From: Gonatopus flavifemur
Lineage: Eukaryota; Arthropoda; Insecta; Hymenoptera; Dryinidae
Direction: 5' to 3'
Assembly (NCBI GenBank): GCA_018340375.1
Contig: JAFFJZ010000004.1
Location: 21,922,001-21,986,000, forward strand
DNA: 64,000 nt
How positions within the stretch are numbered: position 1 is the stretch's first letter; each line of letters starts with the position of its first letter. Positions 57,398-64,000 of the stretch are shown here, piece by piece. The position numbers and the translations under genes are program-made. The notes beneath the pieces are model-generated. The model worked only from the letters and a program-made list of their open reading frames with translations. It was not told the DNA's origin and did not search any database.

Positions 57398-58359
57398 GGA
57401 TTACGTCCAAAAAAGGAGAAGAGAGAAAATGAATTGATAAATTACGTGTGCGGTTTTTAGGGAGCATTAGGTAAAAATAGTATACCGTAGAATGGACAGA
57501 CGGCAATTGCGACACTTACCGAAGGCTGCTGCGATGTAGCAGGGCGCAATATGTCAGCTGACTTGACGTGTGGCCGATTGAAATCCTGTCTCAGTATCCC
57601 ACATAATTTTTCAAACACACATCCAGCGCTTTTTTTTTATTAAACTAGCTGTAGACTCTCACATACAGTCGTATCGGTCCGCGAGACACACTATTTGACG
57701 ACACAATGAGGTTTATTCGCGGAATTACTTGAAACTTTTCGCACCCAACTCTTTTTGTTACAATGAAAGCCACCAAAGCTGTGGACACATGGATAAATAC
57801 TGCTGATGACTGGTGTAAAGTTAGATCTTCTGCCCTCCCCCAATCTTTGGTTCTTTCTTTCTTTCTCACACGATAATGAACCAACAACTTACTTGATACA
57901 CGTAGCTCGTTCGCATGAAGTCGCGAAAGTGAAGGTAGATTCGTATGGGAGGGAGCGACTTAAGGGCTGCGTTCGGCAACTTCAGCCAGCCAGCAGCTTT
58001 GGATGCTTCCAATAACCGTTCCGAGTAAATTAAGAGAAATTTGCCAACCGATCTAAAAATTTGGGAATAGAATTTTGAGATTTTTCAAAGAATCGCTTCT
58101 GTTCTGCGATCTAGAAATCTTTTGGGGTTACTACATAACATCTTCCATTCCGTCGAAAACGGGTGCCCTTGTTGTCTCCAGAGTTGTTAGAGTAAAATAC
58201 ATGATGTCCCTGCCCGAAGAGAACATGAAGCTTAAGCGAACGTTCAAATTAGATCTGTATAGATCGGATCGGAGGTTCATGAAAGCTAACTTTTAGATTG
58301 ACAAACGTTTGACAAAGGTTCTACGGAGGTTGAAATGTCCGCCTCGAAATACATTCAGG

Positions 58360-58656
58360 TAGGGTTACCAGACGTCCTCATTTTAGTGGACATGTCCTCA
58401 TTTATACCAGTTGCAAGTCGTGTCCTCTTTTTTCGGCCAGTGTCCTCATTTTTATGAGTTTTCCATAAACATTTTCAATTCGATTTCCAAGTCAAATATT
58501 ATATGCTCGTTATGCTGTATTAGATATTTAAAATAAAGATATATAATATATAAAAAGCACGGTCTGATTTATACTGGTCTCTAAAAAAAAAAAAAGGTCA
58601 TCAGGTATGGCAGGGGAGGTGTCCTCATTCCGGCCGCCGGCGATCTGGTAGCCCTA
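58360..58656. mobile_element. TAGGGTTACCAGA-ended MITE, hAT-like
   Basis: TAGGGTTACCAGACGTCCTC at the left mirrors CGATCTGGTAGCCCTA at the right. ATTCAGG occurs immediately on both sides (58,353-58,359 and 58,657-58,663). The mirror arm at about 59,508 shows the uninterrupted sequence with a single TTTCAGG-like copy. The repeated GTCCTCATTT phrase fills the interior. A 7-bp match is close to the 8 bp of hAT elements. Confidence 0.8.
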
Positions 58657-58706
58657 ATTCAGGAAACATATATGAAACGTTCGCTGAAGGTTCATCGAAG
58701 GTTTGA

Positions 58707-58825
58707 CGAAGCTTCACAAAAATATCTATACTTATATTAATTTTGATCAATTTATATGAAAAATAAATTAAATAATAAACATAAATTTTTATAAATTAAG
58801 CTAGGTATAGATATTTTTGTGAAGC
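58707..58825. mobile_element. AT-rich palindrome with GAAGCTTCACAAAAATATC ends
   Basis: GAAGCTTCACAAAAATATCT with ATAC at the left mirrors GTATAGATATTTTTGTGAAG with CTTC at the right; the middle is almost only A and T. Absent from the opposite arm of the host hairpin, so it is an insertion. Confidence 0.75.
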
Positions 58826-59655
58826 TTCCCGTATGGAAATATTTCGCTGAAAAATGTCTGCAAAACTATGAAAAATCTCTGAAAAAAAATGAAAAAACTC
58901 TGAGAAACTCTGACAAATTCTGAGAATCTCTGAAATTTTGATGAGAAATCTAATATTTTTGGGACATTCTTTACAGACTGTTTTCAGAGTTTCTCAGAGT
59001 TTTTTCATACTTTTTCAGAGAAATAGTAACGAAATTGCACTCTGAAAAAACTCTGACAAAACTCTAATAAATTGTTGACATTTTTCTGATTATTGAAGAA
59101 TCCTGAAATTCAATAAATTCATTCATATGTCGTATTCAAATATCATGTGTGAAAAAGTGTTTGAAAATTTTTTAATTTTTTTCTAAAAGTCAGAAAAATG
59201 TTAGCAATCCATCAGAGCTTTGTCAGAGTTTTTTCAGAGTGCAATTTCTTGACTATTTCTCTGAAAAAGAATGAAAAAACTCTGAGTAGCTCTGAAAAAA
59301 GTCTGAAAAAAGTCTGTAAAGAATGTCCCAAAAATATTAGATTTCTCATCAAAATTTCAGAGATTCTCAGAGTTTGTCCGAGTTTCTCAGAATTTTTTCA
59401 TTTTTTTTCAGAGATTTTCATAGTTTTACAGACATTTTTCAGCGAAATATTTCCATACGGGTTCCGCAAACCTTCGATGAACCTTCAATGAACGTTCCAT
59501 CTATGTTTCCTGAAAGTATTTTGAGGCGGACATTTCAACGTTCGTAGTACCTTTAACAAACGTTTGTGAATCTAAAAGTTAGCTTTCATGAACCATCGAT
59601 CCGATCTATACAGATCTAATCTGAACGTTTGTTGAAGCTTCATGTTCTCCTCGGG

Positions 59656-60027
59656 ATGTTCTGGCCAAATCTCAACCAACGGTGATTTTTCAATGAAATT
59701 TGGTCAGAAAAATAAATTCTTTCAATGTGAATCTCGTTGAATCTCGCGAATTCATATCGAATCTCGGACAATGCTCTGGCCGAATCTCAGAAAATTTCAT
59801 TTGTCAGATTCAATGGATTCTTTTAACCAGGATCACATAACTTGAATAATTTGAAAATTGAGTATTAAAGTTTATGTATTGCTGAGGATGAGCAATAAAG
59901 TCAATTACTAACTAAAATTGAGTATTTTACGTTTTTTACATATAAGGTATAATTTACATGATGTATTTTACAGTGTTCTACACGTAATGTAAAAAACCGT
60001 TAGAATCGTGTATTTTAACATCCTTGG
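59656..60027. other. decayed repeat sequence, no gene
   Basis: GAATCTC words in both orientations and a lone GGATTCTTTTAACCAGG terminus at about 59,815-59,831, matching the ends of 13,922-15,639. GTATTTTAC words follow. Confidence 0.5.
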
Positions 60028-60113
60028 TTGTCTCCTATGAATCGGAATACATTCCGGCGGAATGGAAAATGACCCAATCAATGATGAAATCTAAACTTGC
60101 ATTGGAACTCTTT
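60028..60113. repeat. dispersed repeat, copy 1 (second copy at 63,684)
   Basis: The phrase CTCCTATGAATCGGAATACA, then TTCCGGCGGAATGGAAAATG and ACCCAATCAATGAT is repeated at 63,690-63,745 with few changes. Each copy is followed by a CCC-class element. Confidence 0.8.
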
Positions 60114-60539
60114 CCCATACAGCACCGGCAGGTTTTCTGGACGTTCCGAAAACGTGCTTGGTTACACAGGGAACGTGCAAATAACGTCTCATGATGTTCT
60201 AAAAACGTCGCATGTATGTCGCAAGAACATGCAAATGTCCCGTTCAGTTCTATTCATGTCTTCTTGCAATGTTCTTGGGACGTATTCAAGGAAAGGTTTT
60301 CACAACGTTCCGCGGCGTTGCACATATGTTTTTAAAAGGTTAGTTTTCATGGAAGCACGTTTAGAAAACGCGGAAAGAACGTCCCGTAGTATATGAAAAG
60401 AACGTGCTCGGTACGTATTCATGTGCATCAAAAGCGAAGGTACTCCAAACATTTGGAAAATATGTGCCTTGGGCACCAACACACGCGGAATCAAGATTAT
60501 GTTTATAGAACATCCAGAGAACTTTCTGTGCTGTCTGGG
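60114..60539. mobile_element. CCC...GGG-class MITE with ACGTTC / AAAACGT words, TT target duplication
   Basis: CCCATACAGCACCGGCAGGT at the left; AACTTTCTGTGCTGTCTGGG at the right; TT on both sides (60,112-60,113, 60,540-60,541). The core repeats GAACGT, AAACGTG and ACGTTCC words. Short frames here are repeat by-products. Confidence 0.88.
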
Positions 60540-60769
60540 TTATGAGATATAGCCAATACCATGGAGAATAGAGAGAAAGAGTACCATCCAAAGCCTGGTT
60601 CCTCCAACGGAAAGTGTCAATGAATTTATGATCCGGGTAGTTCATAATTGTACCACTGATGGCGCTGGTGACGGTAGAAACCGGAGTATTATTGGTTGAA
60701 CACTTGGTTTCCATGGTTACTAGTAGTACATACTGGTACACACGTACGACAGCACCAATTTTGAGACCA

Positions 60770-60886
60770 ATCTAGGGAGCCTTCCGAAGTACCTGATCCA
60801 AGTGATCCGGATCACTTTTTAAGCATTTTGATTGGTTGGGAAGTAATCCGGATCACTTGGATCAGCTACTTCGGAAGGCTCCTAGG
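60770..60886. mobile_element. GGAGCCTTCCGAAGT-ended MITE, 3-bp target duplication TAG
   Basis: TAG GGAGCCTTCCGAAGTACC at the left mirrors GCTACTTCGGAAGGCTCC TAG at the right. The arms carry CTGATCCAAGTGATCCGGAT and its complement; ATTGGTT lies at the centre. GG ends and a 3-bp duplication would fit PIF/Harbinger, but that is inference. Confidence 0.85.
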
Positions 60887-60952
60887 TTACGTTTTCGAGG
60901 ACACTTCAAAAGTATTGTGATCGTACTTCTTTTCTTTATTCTCCATGGCCAA

Positions 60953-61089
60953 CCCACACAGCACATCCACCGATGTCCACGTCGCATCTCCGTGGAGGCG
61001 AGGTGGAAGAAAGGAAGACGTGGATACAAAGTGGAAAGAACGGAGAGGCGACGTGGAGGCGACGGAGAAATGTCCGCGTGCTGTACGGG
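60953..61089. mobile_element. CCC...GGG-class MITE with CCACGT / GGAGGCG words, AA target duplication
   Basis: CCCACACAGCACATCCACCG at the left; TGTCCGCGTGCTGTACGGG at the right; AA on both sides (60,951-60,952, 61,090-61,091). A decayed relative is at 30,385-30,487. The frames across it are palindromic by-products. Confidence 0.9.
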
Positions 61090-61131
61090 AATACATTCCA
61101 TTTAAAGTTGTTATGGCCGGAATGATTCCGA

Positions 61132-61312
61132 TAGTGCCGGATTAATGTATGGGTCTTGATGAGCCTGGGCCAGGGGCCTCAAGCTCCTGTGGGGGGGGGG
61201 GCCTCAAATTTTTCAAAGTTAAAAAAAAGAGAATACCCTAAAGGAATTTCCTTACAAGGGGCCTCATATGCTCGAGGGTCCAGGGGCCTCGATAACCATT
61301 AATCCGGCACTG
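61132..61312. mobile_element. hAT-type MITE with exact 8-bp target duplication
   Basis: The ends TAGTGCCGGATTAAT and ATTAATCCGGCACTG are mirror images. GATTCCGA stands immediately before (61,124-61,131) and after (61,313-61,320). The interior has GGGGCCTC repeats and a G homopolymer of about ten at 61,192. Confidence 0.92.
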
Positions 61313-61510
61313 GATTCCGATCCATGGGAGAGCAGCGCTATTTGAGTTTCCCAAATCCCTGTTTCGTTCCGATTCAATTTCAGTGCCATGGGAGAGCACC
61401 CTCAAACTAGTATGATGAGGTAGCAAGTGCCTGAAAGGTGATTTACCTGGAAACAGTACAGTCTGCGACTAATTGAGAAGGGCCGCTCCAGACAGCACAA
61501 GAAGTTCCAT

Positions 61511-61740
61511 CCCAAACAGCACCGAAAGTTCTCAAAACGTTTTAAAAACGTGTCCAAAGTCCCACAGATGTTGGTTTCCAAAAGCGTATTTTCCAAACAT
61601 CTTATGAACATTCATTCAATGTGTTGGGGGGAACGTTTTGGGGACATTGTTTACACATGCTATGGTACGTTTTCGGAACGTTTTCGAGACGTGATATGAA
61701 AACCAAGTATTTTATCTCTAACCTACACAAATGTATATTT
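61511..61740. repeat. CCCAAACAGCACCG terminus with ACGTTTT words
   Basis: Same terminal style as 60,114 and 63,746, preceded at 61,489 by a second, truncated CCAGACAGCAC end. The ACGTTTTnnAAACGT words continue to about 61,700. The right end was not found; it may lie beyond the following tandem array. Confidence 0.55.
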
Positions 61741-62524
61741 TATAACTCCCAGACTAAGGAGGTACAAACGATGAAACTGATAGGGAATCTTCTCCCTTGT
61801 CCCCTGAACACTGATTTCATCGTTTGAACCACCTTAGTTTGGAAGTTACAGATTTTGAAATATTGACAGAACATATTTTTATAAGTTTGAAAAATTCTAC
61901 AGGCCCCCAGATGAATTCCACTTGGCGGGACTCGAGAAAACATTCCCCATCAGTTTGATGGTTTGCATCTCCTTAGTTTGGGAATCAAGGGCAACATTCA
62001 TGAAAACATTGAATTTTCCTATTTCCGTATATTTGAACATTCATACAGAACTGTCCCAGACGGTGAAAACTCTTCTACGGATAAATTACAGTTCAATGAA
62101 CTCAGGAGAAGGTTCTTTATCAATTTTGTCGTTTGTACCTCCTCAAATTGGAAAATATGGACCTGGAAATATGGAAAATTCCTATTTTCGTATATTGAAA
62201 AATTCATGCACCATAGCTCCAGACTGGGACAACTTCCCTACGAATTGATGACAATTTGAGGGAGTGAGGAGAAGATTCCCTGCCAGTTTCATCGTTTGTG
62301 CCCCCTGAGTTTGAAAGTTATAAGCCTGGAAATATTAAAAACTCCTATTTTTGTATATTTAAGAATTCATACAGGATTGCTCCAGTCAGGGACCACTTTT
62401 CTACGAATCCATTATAGTTCAGGAAACTCAGGACAAGATTCCCTATCAGTTTCATCGTTTTTGCCGCCTTTGTGTGGAAGTTATGGGACTGAAAATATTG
62501 AAAACTCCTATTTTCGTATACAGT

Positions 62525-62624
62525 AGACTCTCGGTTCAAGCACCATCCGTGTCCTTATTCTACTTGGGATGCAATCTCATGTGAGAGAAAGACAAAGATG
62601 GTGCTCAAATCGAGAGTCTACTGT
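62525..62624. mobile_element. pogo/Tigger-like MITE in the tandem array, TA target
   Basis: CAGTAGACTCTCGGTTCAAG, with CACCATC, mirrors GATGGTGCTCAAATCGAGAG, with TCTACTG; TA precedes and follows. CAG(T)nnACTCTCG ends with a TA target are seen in pogo-group elements; the assignment is by end similarity only. Confidence 0.75.
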
Positions 62625-62643
62625 ATTTAAGAATTCATACGGG

Positions 62644-62752
62644 AGCTTTCCGAAGTGTTTGACCCGGGGCGTCTGGGGCGTGAACTACGGATTCCTATTG
62701 GTTCATTCCACGCCCCTGACGCCCCGGGCCACACACTTCGGAAAGCTCCACG
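62644..62752. mobile_element. GGAGCTTTCCGAAGT-ended MITE with a GGGGCGTC core, 3-bp target duplication ACG
   Basis: ACG GGAGCTTTCCGAAGTGTT at the left; CACTTCGGAAAGCTCC ACG at the right. The arms carry GACCCGGGGCGTCTGGGGCG and its complement, with ATTGGTT near the centre. The ends match 60,770-60,886 but the arm sequence is unrelated. Confidence 0.82.
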
Positions 62753-63013
62753 GAATCGTCTCAGTCAGGGGCAGCTTTCATACGGATGAGTCATTGTTTG
62801 GATGCCTCTAAAGATGGTTTTCCATTATCTCCATCGGTTACATTTCCTCAGTTTGGCAGTCATAGACTTTCTAATGGTCAGAAAGCAAATTTTCATAAGT
62901 TTGAGAAATCATACAAACTTGCCCCAGACAGAAGCAACTCTCTTGCGGATAAATTACAAATCAGAAGACTCAAGAGAATGCTGCTTATCAGTTTCATCGT
63001 TTTTACCTCCTTA

Positions 63014-63280
63014 GTTTGGACCCTAACAGCAAAATGCTGAGCAAATACGCAGCAAATTGTTGAAAATGTACAACAGTTTGAAGCAATTTGCAGGGAGGTT
63101 GCGTCGCCAACTGCGCAACAATATGCTGTAAATCTAGGATCTCAGTTTGAGTTGTCATTGTATTCCCAGGAAGTTGCTTGGTTTCATGAAACTCTCAATC
63201 ACATGCGTCCCAAATTCCCAGCAACTTTGCATGAACTTGGTAAACAACGTAAGAGCAACGTTTGTACAGCAACTTTTGTC
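63014..63280. repeat. CAGCAA / TTGCTG word insertion in the 163-bp array
   Basis: The array breaks after AGTTTGGACCC and resumes at ACATGGGGAAGTTATGG. The inserted text is full of AGCAAA, GCAACTT, TTGCTG and CAACAATnTGC words. Ends and target duplication were not resolved. Confidence 0.55.
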
Positions 63281-63450
63281 ACATGGGGAAGTTATGGATC
63301 TGGAAATATCAAACATTACTATTTTCGTATATTTGAAAATTCATACAGAATTGCCCCAGACTGGGTAATCAGTGTTCAGGGGACAAGGGAGAAGATTCCC
63401 TATCAGTTTCATCGTTTGTACCTCTTCAGTCTGGGAGGTATGGCCCTGGA

Positions 63451-63745
63451 AATGACCATTCATATTTTTGGGCTATCTGGCTATGTAAATTCATGAACCC
63501 AACATCCGATCATCTTGGGCTTCAAGTATGATTCTCGGGACCCTCAAACAAAGATTACACATGAAATTCATGATGGTTTTATCCCTTCTTCTGATTCCAC
63601 CCTCTGGGGTAGGCAATCGCCCTCATCGACCATCCTCCTTCACCAACCAATCTGAAAATTTGGAAATAGAATATTGAAATTTTTCATTGATCTCCTATGA
63701 ACCGAAATACATTCTGGCGGAATGGAAAATTAACCAATCAATGAT
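63451..63745. repeat. end of array region and dispersed repeat copy 2
   Basis: 63,684-63,745 repeats the sequence at 60,028-60,100. The remainder is unremarkable AT-rich DNA. Confidence 0.6.
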
Positions 63746-64000
63746 CCCAGACAGCACTGAAACGTTTTGAGAACATTCACAAAACATGGTTGGTAATATA
63801 CGAAACATGCAAAAAACGTCCCAGGATATTTTAAAAACGTTAGATGTATGTTTTGGAAACGTGAAAATGTCCTAGGAAGTTTTATTTACGTTTTCGAGGG
63901 AGGTTATGGAAACATTTTACCGAACATGATTTAAAAACGTCGCATAAATGTTTTCCTTATTTCTTTCAATTATTGAAATGTTCCAAAAATATTTCAAGAG
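63746..64000. mobile_element. CCC-class element, cut by the right window edge
   Basis: CCCAGACAGCACTGAAACGT at 63,746, preceded by AT, begins an element with AAAACGT, ACGTTTT and GAAACATT words like 60,114-60,539. The other end is outside the window. Confidence 0.7.

Larger units (their letters stand above)
55820..58010 (-). promoter_or_regulatory. second quiet island: candidate distal first exons on minus
   Basis: No transposon is recognisable for over 2 kb. Minus-strand donor consensus sequences follow CpG-bearing blocks: TATCAA/GTAAGTTG (exon end 57,893), CCTTCG/GTAAGTGT (57,520) and ATCTCG/GTACGTTC (57,092). No long frame starts here, so these would be leader exons. The nearest minus-strand gene downstream is ZFAND, 19 kb away. 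Another, unrecognised gene to the right could own them instead. Confidence 0.35.
58213..59655. mobile_element. large hairpin element (CCCGAAGAGAACATG ends) with two nested insertions in its left arm
   Basis: The left end CCCGAAGAGAACATGAAGCT mirrors AGCTTCATGTTCTCCTCGGG at the right. The arms match over most of their length, first through ATTAGATCTGTATAGATCGG and GAAATGTCCGCCTC, then (58,829-59,020 against 59,275-59,461) as a nearly perfect hairpin of TCTCTGA and CTCTGAAAAA words. Elements at 58,360-58,656 and about 58,707-58,825 interrupt only the left arm. There is no coding capacity. Confidence 0.85.
61740..63450. repeat. tandem array of a 163-bp unit, with an inverted first unit and three insertions
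   Basis: The phrase GTTTGTACCTCCTnAGTTTG recurs at 61,961, 62,131, 62,294, 62,457, 62,835, 62,999 and about 63,411. Spacing is 163 bp where uninterrupted (62,131-62,294-62,457) and 164 at 62,835-62,999. Each unit also has CCTGGAAATATnnAAAACTCC, TTTTCGTATATTT, AATTCATACAG and GATTCCCTATCAGTTTCATC. A unit near 61,745-61,806 is in the opposite orientation. Insertions sit at 62,525-62,624, 62,644-62,752 and about 63,014-63,280. Confidence 0.88.

Noticed and set aside
60836..61145. Four overlapping frames across 60.84-61.15 kb
   Set aside because: They read through a GGAG MITE end and the CCACGT palindromic MITE; high GC and palindromy explain them.

Overview
The window looks like nuclear DNA of an insect, most probably a hymenopteran. 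The one clear host gene is a spliced, minus-strand homologue of ZFAND5/ZFAND6 (A20 plus AN1 zinc fingers). Its N-terminal exon has the wording I associate with bees, ants and wasps. The species assignment is inference: no rRNA, mitochondrial or other diagnostic gene is present. The DNA is AT-rich and dominated by short DNA transposons.

Layout. 1-31 kb: transposon-rich DNA with two mariner copies (1-3,010 on minus, running off the left edge; 10,153-12,441 on plus), each split by a younger palindromic element. It also holds a 1.7-kb element with a 65-bp tandem repeat (13,922-15,639), a duplicated CAAGCTTGG-rich composite (about 4,335-5,050 and 18,599-19,305, opposite orientations) and a 4.9-kb inverted-repeat element (22,745-27,661) that hosts four nested insertions. 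31.2-41.4 kb: a quiet island nearly free of foldback elements, with the ZFAND gene (coding exons 38,728-38,444, 38,352-38,184 and 36,902-36,754), its likely long 3' UTR to the left and likely promoter and 5' UTR to the right. 41.4-55.8 kb: transposon-rich again, with a degraded LINE and many foldbacks. 55.8-58.05 kb: a second quiet, microsatellite-rich island with strong minus-strand splice donors, possibly a distal first-exon region of the same gene. 58.2-64 kb: more nested elements, including a hairpin of about 1.4 kb, a hAT-type MITE with an exact 8-bp target duplication and a 163-bp tandem array.

The most unusual theme is the organisation of the small elements. One terminal class starts CAC(T/G/A)GAGAAAA or CACTGTAAAAA, ends with the complement and sits in a 2-bp target duplication (TA in ten copies, TT in three, CA in one). 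A second class starts CCC, ends GGG, and sits in 2-bp duplications of varied sequence (AA, TT, GT, AG, CT, AT). Within each class the ends are shared but the cores are not: each core is built of a different short palindromic word repeated many times (for example GCTG-CAGC, CTGGAA-TTCCAG, TGGTTA-TAACCA, GAGTGA-TCACTC). Three insertions can be undone on paper to restore an uninterrupted target (two mariner transposases, one LINE frame), and a fourth by comparison with an empty sister copy.

No tRNA or rRNA gene, CRISPR array, bacterial operon or intact viral gene was seen. Two tRNA-like A-box/B-box segments occur inside repeat elements.
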